A DNA stretch of 26,021 nt from VGWB01 sp964480945 (GTDB lineage Bacteria > Bacteroidota > Ignavibacteria > UBA10030). The position numbers were made by a program, and so were the translations under genes. Location of the stretch: the NCBI GenBank assembly GCA_964480945.1, contig CAYZRX010000059.1, positions 1-26,021 of the forward strand, written 5' to 3'. Positions 1-9,242 of the stretch are shown piece by piece. The notes under the pieces were generated by a model, which was given only the letters and a program-made list of their open reading frames with translations, ran no database searches and had not been told where the DNA came from. Numbering within the stretch: the first letter of the stretch is position 1; each line of letters starts with the position of its first letter.

Positions 1-453
1 ATGCTCGAGATCGAGCTCGTCAATAGGTTGTTTGCAGACGGGTTCAAGTCGTCTGAAAAGAAGCTGGCATTCCTCCCCCACTGTCTGCGCGAGCTGACCT
101 CGGACTGCCAGGCTACGCAGCGAGGACTCGACTACGTCTGCAAAGGCTGCACGGATGACTGTAAGGTGAACCGGACGACAAAGCTCTTGCGCCGCCACGG
201 AGTGAATCCCTACATCTGGATGACGGCGAACCTTCAATCACTCTTCAAGAAATTGAAGAGGGAAGGCAACAGTCTCGGCGTCCTCGGAATCGCCTGTATC
301 CCGGAGCTTGTAAGAGGGATGCGTCTCTGCATGCGATTCGAGGTGCCGGTCGTCGGCCTCCCTCTCGACGCGAACAGATGCGCTCGATGGTGGGGGGAAT
401 TCCACTGGAACACAGTGAACTTCGAAATACTTGAGCGGTTGCTTTCGCGATGA
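1..453 (+). CDS. DUF116 family protein, probably 5'-truncated
   Basis: The 150 visible residues match my recollection of the DUF116 pattern: an LPHCLR motif with Cys28, Cys36, a Cys47-x2-Cys50-x3-Cys54 cluster, the block LGVLGIACIPELVRGMRL with Cys99, and the ending VVGLPLDANRC with Cys127. The spaced cysteines suggest metal or Fe-S binding, but I know of no proven reaction for the family. The frame opens at the first base of the window with an ATG. No upstream sequence is available to show a ribosome binding site, and family members usually have extra residues, often hydrophobic, before this region. I therefore think the ATG may be internal and the true start outside the window. The C-terminus at LLSR looks natural. 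The gene converges on the beta-galactosidase, with a hairpin between them, so it is not part of the glycosidase unit. Confidence 0.75.
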   Translation: MLEIELVNRLFADGFKSSEKKLAFLPHCLRELTSDCQATQRGLDYVCKGCTDDCKVNRTTKLLRRHGVNPYIWMTANLQSLFKKLKREGNSLGVLGIACIPELVRGMRLCMRFEVPVVGLPLDANRCARWWGEFHWNTVNFEILERLLSR

Positions 454-625
454 TGCCCAGCCATGAAAACATCCGAATTGCACGTCCCCTCTCGAGTGAA
501 GGCAGGCGGGAAGAGACCAGCCCGCCATGCGCTCTGGCGGGGACGGGAGCAGACCTGTCCGCCGTCTTTGTGGCGGAGGGGTGTGTCACCGGTTCCTCGC
601 CGCGGCTGACTTCCCAACGCAGCAC

Positions 626-659
626 AAGTGCCACGCTCCTTAGAGGAGCGTGGCACTTT
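626..659. terminator. Bidirectional hairpin between convergent genes
   Basis: The arm AAGTGCCACGCTCCT (626-640) and its perfect 15-base complement (644-658) flank a 3-base loop TAG. The hairpin starts 7 bases past the stop codon of the minus-strand beta-galactosidase and lies about 170 bases past the DUF116 stop. It is suited to ending transcription from both sides. The T tract is short on both strands (TTT then C on plus, TT then G on minus), so intrinsic strength is uncertain. A weaker repeat, GGCGGG (505-510) with CCCGCC (521-526), lies nearer the DUF116 stop. Nothing else is recognisable in 454-664. Confidence 0.7.
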
Positions 660-664
660 CTCGG

Positions 665-3600
665 TTACTCAAGATCAAACTGCTGCCTGGCGAGTTTCAC
701 CGGATCCTTGCCGCCGCTAAACGGCCGCAACCGGAATTGATACGTGTAGCTTTTGGCGTACAGGCAGTACTGCGCGTGCGGCTTCGCTCCCCACGAATCA
801 TCTCCCCCAACGCCGCGCTGCTTGTAGTCGAGGTTCAGCGTAACGAAATCCCTTTTGGTCAAATCGATCGTATGCCGTGTCCCCCTGCTTTCCTGGGTCA
901 AGTCTTCTACCGTGTAGTGGAGCGCTGACATGCTGAGCGACGGCATCCCGACAGCCATCAATCCGATCCCATTCTCATTTGTGAACGCCACCCAGCGCAC
1001 ATCGGTCTTATTGCCGTTCTCCTGGGGACTGATGTACGGGAAGTACTGATCGGTCACGGTACTTTTATAGAGACCGACGAGGGCAGAGGTATTCCGATCA
1101 CAGTAGTTCTCCTGCGGGCCTCGCCCAAAGTATTCCATCGCTTCGAATTGCTCCGGCAACCTCATCGTGACGCCAAACCGGGGGATCTCCGGAAGACCTC
1201 CCTGCGTCGTCACGAAGTCATTCTTCACGATGACGTCACCGCTCCCGAGAACCGTGTATTGAGCTCGAAATTGTGAGCGAACGTCGGGAAGGTCAAACAA
1301 GGCCTTCACCTCGATTTCTCCCCCGCTGATCTGCTTCACATCGAAGGTCCGGAGCACCCTGTTCCCACCTGCCTTTCGCCAGACGGCAGAGATCTCGCTC
1401 ATCTCGTTGCCGAAATCGTTGTCCGTCGGAGGGCGCCAGAAATTCGGCGCCGGGCCCAGCTCAATCAACTGTGTTCCTTTGTAAAGGTAAGAGGTCAAGA
1501 TCCCCGTCCTCTTGTCGAAAACGATGGTGAAGTCGCTGCCGTGAATGCCTGCAGTTTGTTGATCTTCCGAGAGGACCAGGCTCGGCAGAGCTGCGATCTT
1601 CCTTTTCTCAACGGAAGCCCGAAGCGGGAGCGGATATTGATCGACAGCAACCTCAAACCCCTTCTGCTTGAATGGTTCATCCTCAGCGGTGACGGTGTGG
1701 AAGTTGATGAAGTACTCAACTCCCGGATCCGGCGTGATGGAAGGAAGATCCAATGTGATCATGCGTTTAGAATGCGGCCCGATGTCCGGCCTTGCCACGA
1801 CGCCGCCCGCAATCTCTTTTCCGTCACCCACAATCTCCCAACGGATGTCGAACTGCTTCAGATTCATGAAATCGTGCTTGTTCAGAATTTCGAATTGGTT
1901 GGCCGAAAGCACCACCGGTTTTATTTTCACGTATTGATACACCTTCTTGACTTCACGCAACGCGGGATGCGGCGTCCTGTCGGGGAGCACAAGGCCGTTA
2001 CAGAGGAAATTCTGATCGCTCGGCGTCCCCTTCGGCCCCCAATCGCCGCCGTAGGCCCAGTATTTCTCCCCCGTTGCGCTCACCTTGATGAATCCCTGAT
2101 CCACCCAATCCCAGATAAAGCCACCCTGCAGCTGTGGGTACTTCTCGATCAGATCCCAGTAATCCTGAAAGTTGCCTGTGCTGTTCCCCATCGAGTGCGC
2201 GTACTCGCACATGATCAGAGGACGATCGTGGATGCGACTGCCGTAGGATTCAAGGTAGCTCCAGGAGTACATCGGGCACACGATGTCCGTGTTGGCCTGC
2301 TCCTGGGCGCGCTCGTACTGAACGGGCCGCGTCGTATCCCGCTGCTTGATCCACTCATATGTTGCCACAAAGTTGGGCCCGTTCCCCGCTTCGTTGCCGA
2401 GCGACCAGATGATCACCGAGGGATGATTCTTGTCACGCTCGACCATACGCATCGTCCGGTCGAGGTGGGCTTCCTTCCACTCCGTGTTCTTCGCCAGGCT
2501 TCTATCCCCGTACCCCATGCCGTGCGACTCGATGTTTGCCTCATCAACGAGGTAGATTCCGAACTTGTCGCAGAGGTCGTACCAACGAGGATCGTTCGGG
2601 TAATGGCTCGTCCGGACGGCGTTGATATTGTTCTGCTTGAGTAACGTGATGTCTTTCAGCAGCACTTCATCGGAGAGGACGTGCGCGGTGTACCCGTCGT
2701 GCTCGTGCCGGTCCACCCCCTTGATGCGAATCGCGACACCGTTGACGAGCAGCTGCCCGGCCTTGATCTCAACCTTCCTGAAGCCGATCTTGCAGCTGAC
2801 GACCTCTTCGTTCTTGCCATCGGCGCTCTTCAGATGAAGGACGAGCGAATAGAGGTTCGGCGTCTCTCCGGTCCACTTCTTTGGATTCTTGAGCGCAGTG
2901 GTGAAGAGCGCACTCGCCGTCGCTTTTCCTCTCACATCGATCTCTCGGGCTTCCCTTGCGACAACCCTGTTTTGGTTATCCAGCAACTGCATCTCAATGG
3001 TCGCGCGGCCTGCTTGGAGGCCCGGCACATCGTTCTTGAGCTCCACATCCACAGTCAGGTTCCCATCGTTGTAACTCTCATCGAGGTCCGGCCTCGCGAA
3101 GAAATCGCGGATGCGCAGCTTCGGCGCCGAATATAAGTAGACGTCCCGCGAGATGCCGCTGATCCTCCACATATCCTGGCATTCGAGGTACGTGCCGTCA
3201 GACCATCGGTACACCTCGAGCGCGACGCTGTTTTCTCCCTTTCGCAGGTACTTCGTTATGTCCCACTCCGCTGGCGTCTTGCAACCCTGACTGTAGCCGA
3301 CCTTCCGGCCATTGATCCAGATATAGAAGGCCGATTTGACGGCGCCGAAGTGAATGAAGATCTCCCTTCCATCCCACTCCTTCGAAATCGTGAACCATCG
3401 CTTGTAGGATCCGACCGGATTGTAGTCGTGGGGAACGTGAGGTGGATTCCATGGGCGAGGGAATTCATAGTCGGAGTTCACGTAAATCGGGACGCCGTAT
3501 CCCTGGAATTCCCACATCGATGGGACGTGGATCGTATCCCAGCCGCTGACGTCGTAATCATCCTTGTAGAAGTCCGTCGGCCGATCAGTGGGATTCCGCA

Positions 3601-3835
3601 CCCAGTGGAACTTCCAGGGACCATCCAGAGAAGAGTAGAAGGGGGATTGCCGTCTGTCGAGACGAAGTGCACTTGCGACATCCGGAAAGGGGACGAAGGT
3701 CGCGTACGGATCTTCCTTGTTGATGTTGAAGACCTTCGGGTTCTCCCAATCGTGGACGCGACACGTATCCTGAGCGGCAAGACTTGAGAGGAGAAGGATT
3801 GCCGAGGACAACATTGAAATGGTTCGAGTGAACAT
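665..3835 (-). CDS. lacZ: Exported GH2 beta-galactosidase (LacZ-like)
   Basis: A 1056-residue glycoside hydrolase family 2 protein of the long LacZ type. From the chosen start it has a signal peptide (about 1-21, ending LSSLAAQ), the sugar-binding jelly roll (about 65-235), an Ig-like domain (about 240-355), the TIM barrel (about 355-640), and C-terminal domains including the LacZ small-chain region. The acid/base is Glu482 in SLGNEAGNG and the nucleophile is Glu544 in IMCEYAHSMGNS, equivalent to Glu461 and Glu537 of E. coli LacZ. A longer frame begins at 3892, but the ATG at 3835 has AAGGA 8-10 bases upstream and begins directly with the signal peptide, so I chose it. Export points to periplasmic or surface cleavage of beta-galactosides from oligosaccharides. 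It follows the GH38-like gene by 94 bases on the same strand, so co-transcription is likely but may be attenuated by the hairpin between them. Other GH2 specificities within the LacZ-like group cannot be excluded. Confidence 0.9.
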   Translation of the reverse strand: MFTRTISMLSSAILLLSSLAAQDTCRVHDWENPKVFNINKEDPYATFVPFPDVASALRLDRRQSPFYSSLDGPWKFHWVRNPTDRPTDFYKDDYDVSGWDTIHVPSMWEFQGYGVPIYVNSDYEFPRPWNPPHVPHDYNPVGSYKRWFTISKEWDGREIFIHFGAVKSAFYIWINGRKVGYSQGCKTPAEWDITKYLRKGENSVALEVYRWSDGTYLECQDMWRISGISRDVYLYSAPKLRIRDFFARPDLDESYNDGNLTVDVELKNDVPGLQAGRATIEMQLLDNQNRVVAREAREIDVRGKATASALFTTALKNPKKWTGETPNLYSLVLHLKSADGKNEEVVSCKIGFRKVEIKAGQLLVNGVAIRIKGVDRHEHDGYTAHVLSDEVLLKDITLLKQNNINAVRTSHYPNDPRWYDLCDKFGIYLVDEANIESHGMGYGDRSLAKNTEWKEAHLDRTMRMVERDKNHPSVIIWSLGNEAGNGPNFVATYEWIKQRDTTRPVQYERAQEQANTDIVCPMYSWSYLESYGSRIHDRPLIMCEYAHSMGNSTGNFQDYWDLIEKYPQLQGGFIWDWVDQGFIKVSATGEKYWAYGGDWGPKGTPSDQNFLCNGLVLPDRTPHPALREVKKVYQYVKIKPVVLSANQFEILNKHDFMNLKQFDIRWEIVGDGKEIAGGVVARPDIGPHSKRMITLDLPSITPDPGVEYFINFHTVTAEDEPFKQKGFEVAVDQYPLPLRASVEKRKIAALPSLVLSEDQQTAGIHGSDFTIVFDKRTGILTSYLYKGTQLIELGPAPNFWRPPTDNDFGNEMSEISAVWRKAGGNRVLRTFDVKQISGGEIEVKALFDLPDVRSQFRAQYTVLGSGDVIVKNDFVTTQGGLPEIPRFGVTMRLPEQFEAMEYFGRGPQENYCDRNTSALVGLYKSTVTDQYFPYISPQENGNKTDVRWVAFTNENGIGLMAVGMPSLSMSALHYTVEDLTQESRGTRHTIDLTKRDFVTLNLDYKQRGVGGDDSWGAKPHAQYCLYAKSYTYQFRLRPFSGGKDPVKLARQQFDLE

Positions 3836-3859
3836 TGTTCTGGTTCCTTGGTGGTGTGT

Positions 3860-3919
3860 AAAAGCCCACGCAGCCCAAACGCGCGGGTGCAAACGCCGGT
3901 CACTCGGCAGGTGCGTGGG
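3860..3919 (-). terminator. Inverted repeat with T tract between GH38 and lacZ
   Basis: CCCACGCA (3865-3872) and TGCGTGGG (3912-3919) form a perfect 8-bp outer stem. Inside it GCCG (3895-3898) pairs with CGGC (3905-3908). Read on the minus strand, the outer stem is followed at once by C then TTTT (3863-3860). It lies 11 bases beyond the GH38 stop and 25 bases before the lacZ start. It could be a partial terminator setting the ratio of the two enzymes, or an mRNA-stabilising structure. The 39-base interior makes it atypical for a classic terminator. Confidence 0.4.
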
Positions 3920-3929
3920 ACTTACCTAC

Positions 3930-6900
3930 TTATTTTCTATCCACCCGTATGTACATTGTCCCGTATGCCGGCACCTCACAATCGCCCTGAACCCGATCGC
4001 CTTCGGATGCGAACGCATCGCTGCGATGGAGAGTGACGGGAATTGCCTTGTTCCAGCGGAGCGTAAGCTTCTGGGACTCGCTTGTTGGATTGTAGACATA
4101 CAGAAGCCATGAGCGCCCATCCTTCAATGGACTGACAGACGAAACAACGACGTTCGACGACCCGAGGTTGAAGAGGCTGCCGGCCGGCTTTCTCGTCAAG
4201 TCGGCGAGGGCCACAATGAGCGGTTGTCTCTGTTCCCTGCCGAATCGCGTAGCGACCTCCCCTTGGAACGGCCCGTGCGGCAAGATCGAAAAGCGAAACA
4301 CAACAGGGCCTTCTTGATCGGCTTTGTAGTTTGTGTGCCAGTAGTTGTTCATGACGTACGAGTAGAATTTCTGTGACGGCGAGATCGTTTTCATCCACGG
4401 CTGCTCGGCAGTGATGGAGCCGATCTCGATAAGCGGTGCGTCCGGTGTCGTCCACGTGACACCGTACGCATCCCCCGCCACATCGACCCAACTTTCGACG
4501 GAGAAGAAATTCTTGCAAGCCCCCGGCAGCTGGTCCTCTTCGGGGCGAACGATCGCGCCGGCCACATCGTATCGCAGCTGCCCTTCGGGTACGCTGAAGG
4601 GAAACGCGATATGCACCCCCTCCTTTTCTCGCACCGCTTTCTTGTCGATGTGGTTGATGATATCGACGCGATCGATGCCATCGACGATACGGATCTCAGT
4701 CGAATAGCTTCTGCAGCCGGGAGCGTCCGCGTCGATTGCGAGAGAGGAGAGAAGGCTTCCGTTCTCTTTGATTCGTACTCGAACGTTCGCGAGGTGCTGT
4801 GCATCTTGCGGATTTGTTCCGGGGACATACAGATACTCGTTCAGACCTGTGCCACGCGTCCGGTCTACAAGATCAACCCCCTTTGGCTTCCACCACAGGC
4901 GTTCAATGGCACCGGTCTGCCCGTTGACGCTCAGGCTGACGAGACCATTCTCCAAATTGTTGCGTCCAACCTTCACGACACCAGCCTTCAGGGCCAAACC
5001 CTTGCGTACGAAAAATCGCTTGGCGGAGAGAGGGGGGATTCCTTTGACAAGGACGGCAAGCTCCCCCGTCGAGAGACGCTGAGAAGGAACGGGTCGCTCT
5101 CGCTCATCCACCACGCGATCGCCGACTGAACTCTGTTCTTTCGAGAGGACCACGATGTCCGTCCGCGTCCACGATTGTGTGTTGTATACGTCAATGGCAG
5201 TCGACCCTTCAGATCTCCGCTGCGGAGGAAGACCTCGCGCAAGAAGCGCCCCTGCGCTGCTATCGCCATCGAGAGCGAACCGTCTCTTGATCGCCCATTG
5301 CCCTTTCACTGAGGGTAAGTCAGGCTCCGAAATGCTGTTCCAGGCTCCCCACGTATGTTCGTCATACAAGATCACGTCCCGCCATGCGTTGTAGTACTCA
5401 CTCTTCGGGAAAGACCCGGGCGAGCAGATCGACCAAATCGCTTCTCCTTGGATGAGGCGATCAGCTGCATGGCGGTTCACTGCCGTCTCAAAAGCACTCG
5501 ATGATGCTCCGTCCTCCCAGTAAGGGGTGAAGTCACCTTTGAACGCGGGGAGTTCCGAACCGTAGCGCCGTTCGAAGGCCTCGAACATCTGACGGTGCGT
5601 TGCGATGATGAGCCTCGGCGAGATGTATCGCTCGTTCCACCCGCTGACGAAGTCCGGAAGATTCGGATCCGGCGGTCCGTTGTCTCCGCCGACGGTATAG
5701 GGGATCTGGACAATCTCATACGGGTACCCTTTTTCATCCAGGCTCCTCATGAGTTTCATCATCTTCTCGTCCCCAAGCCGGCTCAGATCACCCTCGTGAA
5801 AGCTTGCATAGCTGGCCCCGGCGACCCACGTCAGGATCCTTTCTTGGCCCGATTGCGAGATCCAGTAGAACGGCTTGTCCCCCCAGCTCTCCAGCGTAAA
5901 GCCGATCCGGTCGCCGGGATTCGGCGAGATTGAGAAGTACTTCACCCCGCTGTGAGCGAGGGCGGGCACGATCCCCCACGTGAATCCGGGAATGTCCGAG
6001 ACAAGCGCTGAGGTAATGGGAATTGAGTACGTCGTCGCAAGCTCCCTTGCGAAGTCAGTGAAGTGACTCATCTCGACCTCAGTGGCAAGGCCCGTCAGGA
6101 TGTTTGCATACATCGCGTTCAGGCCGATGCTGCCACTCCGTACTGCGTCAATCACCTCCGTGCGCTTTTCCTTCGAGGCTTGGCGGAGATAGCCCTCGAG
6201 CGACCAGAGGACCTCCATATTCCATTTGTATCTCGCATCGGGAGGATAGTCTCGAGTCTGCTTGATCAGTCGGAGTGCCTCGTCGAGATTGCGCCACTGC
6301 TTTCGTTCGATATTCGGCTGCAAATCGGTGTAGCCGATGTCGTTATGAGAGTACGAGAGCAAATAGATCTCCCGCGGGACGACAGGCCTCACCTTCACTG
6401 CGCTCCTGCTCACAAGCGAATCACCCATCATGAAAATCACAGGCAGTTCCTGTTCTCGATCGACGACGTCCACCGGAAAGAAGACGACGTTTGCCCCGAC
6501 GGCAAGAAGTTTCTTGACGGCCGCGTGGTGAGGCGCAGAAATCTCCATTTCTCGTCCCGCCCTGAGATTGTCGAGGCTCAAACGGAGCACCTTCGCCCCG
6601 CGCGCGCCGTCGCGGCGAACGACAGGCTCGTCAATCAATCGTGGGGTGAAACTGAAGCTGTACTGAAAGGTCATGTACCAGTCCCCACTTCCGGCGTCCT
6701 CCCCGACAACTTGAAGCTCGAGTGGGAGCCCGGGCCTGAAATCCTTCTTCGGCACCGCGAGCGTCATCGTGCCCAAGAGATCGCCAACCCGGTCTTCCAT
6801 CGTCGCCTGGAACAAGAGTTCAGCCCCATCCTTTCCGGCAATCTTCCATTGGCTCGCCGTCGAATCTTTCAGATTCTTGAAGGTAAACCATCGCTCTCCG

Positions 6901-7301
6901 TTGATCAGGAGGTCGAAGCTGTGCACTTCGTGCGGATTGCCGAACCCGTTTTTCTCCAATCCCGCGAGCCAAATCAATCGATAGAAATCTCCCGGCCACG
7001 CCTCGGGCAGCGTGTCGGTTTCCCAGGAGATCGAATGCGCCTCGCGGCGAGCCCTGACGAGCAGTACCGTCTCGGCATCAGGATGAGGGGATCGATAAGG
7101 CATTACCTGGCCGCTGAGCGACCGCCGATAGCCGTTGAGGAATATTTCGGGAGAGGCTGCGGTCGCCCGCCCTTCGGCAACCTTCTGCGTGACCCTGATG
7201 ACGATCCCCTCGGAATGTTCCTGCGACCGCAAGGGTGCGACGGCAGCGAAAGACAGGAGTATCCAGGTAAGAGGACGAGAGCAAATTCGTTTCATACGCA
7301 T
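3930..7301 (-). CDS. Exported GH38-like alpha-mannosidase family protein
   Basis: A 1123-residue protein with an N-terminal signal peptide (about 1-27, hydrophobic run WILLSFAAVAPL). A beta-rich region of about 280 residues comes first, then a GH38-type N-terminal catalytic domain (about 310-620): SYSHNDIGYTD supplies the His319/Asp321 metal-binding pair and SDIPGF at about 435-440 aligns with the nucleophile segment DPFG of alpha-mannosidase II. The remaining 450 residues look like the beta-sandwich C-terminal domains of GH38. Family knowledge predicts retaining, metal-dependent hydrolysis of alpha-mannosides, but this branch is distant from the classic enzymes, so the substrate is open. ATG codons at 7301 and 7295 are both possible and neither has a clear Shine-Dalgarno site. 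It is the upstream gene of a likely pair with the GH2 enzyme, suggesting joint trimming of a glycan containing galactose and mannose. The 169 bases upstream show no clear promoter. Confidence 0.75.
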   Translation of the reverse strand: MRMKRICSRPLTWILLSFAAVAPLRSQEHSEGIVIRVTQKVAEGRATAASPEIFLNGYRRSLSGQVMPYRSPHPDAETVLLVRARREAHSISWETDTLPEAWPGDFYRLIWLAGLEKNGFGNPHEVHSFDLLINGERWFTFKNLKDSTASQWKIAGKDGAELLFQATMEDRVGDLLGTMTLAVPKKDFRPGLPLELQVVGEDAGSGDWYMTFQYSFSFTPRLIDEPVVRRDGARGAKVLRLSLDNLRAGREMEISAPHHAAVKKLLAVGANVVFFPVDVVDREQELPVIFMMGDSLVSRSAVKVRPVVPREIYLLSYSHNDIGYTDLQPNIERKQWRNLDEALRLIKQTRDYPPDARYKWNMEVLWSLEGYLRQASKEKRTEVIDAVRSGSIGLNAMYANILTGLATEVEMSHFTDFARELATTYSIPITSALVSDIPGFTWGIVPALAHSGVKYFSISPNPGDRIGFTLESWGDKPFYWISQSGQERILTWVAGASYASFHEGDLSRLGDEKMMKLMRSLDEKGYPYEIVQIPYTVGGDNGPPDPNLPDFVSGWNERYISPRLIIATHRQMFEAFERRYGSELPAFKGDFTPYWEDGASSSAFETAVNRHAADRLIQGEAIWSICSPGSFPKSEYYNAWRDVILYDEHTWGAWNSISEPDLPSVKGQWAIKRRFALDGDSSAGALLARGLPPQRRSEGSTAIDVYNTQSWTRTDIVVLSKEQSSVGDRVVDERERPVPSQRLSTGELAVLVKGIPPLSAKRFFVRKGLALKAGVVKVGRNNLENGLVSLSVNGQTGAIERLWWKPKGVDLVDRTRGTGLNEYLYVPGTNPQDAQHLANVRVRIKENGSLLSSLAIDADAPGCRSYSTEIRIVDGIDRVDIINHIDKKAVREKEGVHIAFPFSVPEGQLRYDVAGAIVRPEEDQLPGACKNFFSVESWVDVAGDAYGVTWTTPDAPLIEIGSITAEQPWMKTISPSQKFYSYVMNNYWHTNYKADQEGPVVFRFSILPHGPFQGEVATRFGREQRQPLIVALADLTRKPAGSLFNLGSSNVVVSSVSPLKDGRSWLLYVYNPTSESQKLTLRWNKAIPVTLHRSDAFASEGDRVQGDCEVPAYGTMYIRVDRK

Positions 7302-7470
7302 TTCGTGAGGGAGTGAAAGAGAAACGTCTTCCTTGCAGAAGTCGAATTGGCTAGAGGAAGTTCACGACAGAGAGAATCGTCGGATTGGAGAAATAGATGA
7401 GTCGCCTCCGCATCTCACGTACGCTCGCGATCCACGAGGGCGAAAAGGACTGCAGCGATCTCAACGTTTT

Positions 7471-9132
7471 TTAACCTCGGAATGCCACGCGCTGCACTTC
7501 CGAGAGGGTGGTAATCCCGGCGAGAGCCTTCTGTGTGCCATCGAAGTACATGTCGCGGAACTTGTTCGCCTCGGCGAGTTTCCTGAGCTTGCCCGTTGTC
7601 ACTTCTCCGTAGATCACATCTCGCATTTGTTCCGTGATGACGAGCACTTCGTGGATGGCAATTCGGCCTTTGTATCCTATCCCGTTGCAGAAATCACATC
7701 CTCTGCCTCTGAAGAAAGTCGTGCCGGATGGAAGATTCGCAAGGCCCGCAGACTCCAGTGTGGCATAGTCAGGTTCGTACTCCTCTTTGCAGCGCGAACA
7801 AATCCTCCGGACCAGTCGCTGCGCCAGCACACCAATGACTGATGAGCTTACCCAAAAGGATTCGATCCCCATGTTGATCAAGCGCGGAATCGCCCCCACT
7901 GCATCATTCGTATGAAGCGTGCTGAGAACGAGGTGACCGGTCAACGCTGCCTCCGTTGCAATCGTCCCCGTCTCGAAATCGCGTATCTCCCCTATCAGAA
8001 CGATGTTCGGATCCTGGCGCAGGATCGCTCGCAGCGCCGAGCCGAAGGTCAGACCCCGCTCCGGGACAACCTGGACCTGGTTCACGAGCGGGAGTTTATA
8101 CTCGACAGGATTCTCGACGGTGGTAATGTTCCGGCCGATGCTCTTGATCTCGTTTAGCCCTGCGTACAGCGTTGTTGTCTTGCCGCTCCCCGTCGGGCCG
8201 GTGACCAACACGATGCCGTTGGGAAGCGAGAGAAGCGAACGGAACTGTCTCAGGTTCCCCTCCGAAAAGCCGAGATTGTCCAGGCTCACCATCATCGCCG
8301 TCTTGCCCAGGAGCCGGAGGACCATCTTCTCGCCGTACAGCAGGGGCAGCGTGCTGATGCGTACATCGAACACACGATCGGCGAATGTCAGAGAGATTCT
8401 CCCGTCGAGCGGGATCGTCCGTTCGAACATATCCATTCCTGCCCGCGCCTTGAGGACCGCGACGATCCCCGGGTGGAACGCCATTGGCAGCGAGACAATC
8501 CGTTGGAGGACTCCATCGATCCGAAAACGGATCATCAACTCGTCCTCACCCGGTTCGATATGAATATCGCTTGACCCGGATTTCGCTGCCCTGAGAAGCA
8601 GCTCATCGGCCAGCTTCGCCATCGATGCCTCTGCGTCAACGCTCATCCCCGAAACCGTGCCCTTCGCGGCGCGGGTCCGTATATCAAACTTCGAGAGGTC
8701 GACGGTGGAGCCTATCCGTTGAAGCTTGTCGAGCGCCCCGCCGTACTTGCGCAGCGCGGTCTCAAAATCGGAGATGGTGGTGATGACAGGTAGGATTCTG
8801 GAACTTGTAATCTTCTGCAGCTCGGCTCGTGTCGATCTGGGGGGCGGATCCGTGAAAGCAACGGTGAGCTCTAAGCCGACTTGAAAAATGGGGAGAGCGC
8901 GATACCTGAGGATCTCATCTTCCGTTAGAATATTGGAGGGGGCTGTCTCGATCTCGCTGGCAATCTTCATGCGAGCGAGGCTGAAACTCTTGCAGATCGC
9001 CTCAGCGACCTGCTCGTCCGATAGGCCAAGGACCTGCACCATGCTTCGGGCTATCCCTGAGTCACGCTCACCGTCCTCCAGCATGGGCCGTTTCGCCTGG
9101 ACTTGGTCAGGCTGGATCAGTCCGTCCGCGAC
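7471..9132 (-). CDS. GspE/PilB-type assembly ATPase, 5' end in gap
   Basis: The 553 visible residues are nearly a full-length type II secretion or type IV pilus extension ATPase. An N-terminal MshEN-like region contains LSDEQVAEAICKSFSLAR. The ATPase core has Walker A GPTGSGKTTTLY, the arginine-rich Asp-box region FERTIPLDGRIS, Walker B NIVLIGEIRD and the His box LSTLHTNDA. A CxxC...CxxC pair (CSRC, CDFC) forms the zinc subdomain typical of GspE and PilB but not of PilT. The first visible residues, VADGLIQPDQV, usually lie some 10-15 residues from the start in this family, so only a short piece is lost in the adjacent run of N. The receiver gene lies upstream on the same strand. No pilin, PilC or PilT is in the window, so pilus and secretion roles cannot be told apart. 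Confidence 0.9.
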   Translation of the reverse strand, partial: VADGLIQPDQVQAKRPMLEDGERDSGIARSMVQVLGLSDEQVAEAICKSFSLARMKIASEIETAPSNILTEDEILRYRALPIFQVGLELTVAFTDPPPRSTRAELQKITSSRILPVITTISDFETALRKYGGALDKLQRIGSTVDLSKFDIRTRAAKGTVSGMSVDAEASMAKLADELLLRAAKSGSSDIHIEPGEDELMIRFRIDGVLQRIVSLPMAFHPGIVAVLKARAGMDMFERTIPLDGRISLTFADRVFDVRISTLPLLYGEKMVLRLLGKTAMMVSLDNLGFSEGNLRQFRSLLSLPNGIVLVTGPTGSGKTTTLYAGLNEIKSIGRNITTVENPVEYKLPLVNQVQVVPERGLTFGSALRAILRQDPNIVLIGEIRDFETGTIATEAALTGHLVLSTLHTNDAVGAIPRLINMGIESFWVSSSVIGVLAQRLVRRICSRCKEEYEPDYATLESAGLANLPSGTTFFRGRGCDFCNGIGYKGRIAIHEVLVITEQMRDVIYGEVTTGKLRKLAEANKFRDMYFDGTQKALAGITTLSEVQRVAFRG

Positions 9133-9232
9133 NNNNNNNNNNNNNNNNNNNNNNNNNNNNNNNNNNNNNNNNNNNNNNNNNNNNNNNNNNNNNNNNNNNN
9201 NNNNNNNNNNNNNNNNNNNNNNNNNNNNNNNN
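9133..9232. other. Assembly gap (100 N)
   Basis: Exactly 100 undetermined bases, the usual placeholder for a gap of unknown length. It hides the start of the GspE/PilB-type gene and anything between it and the receiver gene, whose stop lies 10 bases to the right. Any reading frame that appears to cross it is artificial. Confidence 0.99.
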
Positions 9233-9242
9233 ATGCAAACCA

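Noticed and set aside
454..664. CRISPR array or repeat element in the GC-rich interval
   Set aside because: There are several short inverted repeats but no regularly spaced direct repeat.
1541..2644. Long plus-strand open frame of 367 codons inside lacZ (similar long frames at 6063-7316 and 23181-24350)
   Set aside because: These are antisense shadows of GC-rich genes. Their translations show no domain, while the opposite strand encodes clear enzymes or TPR proteins.
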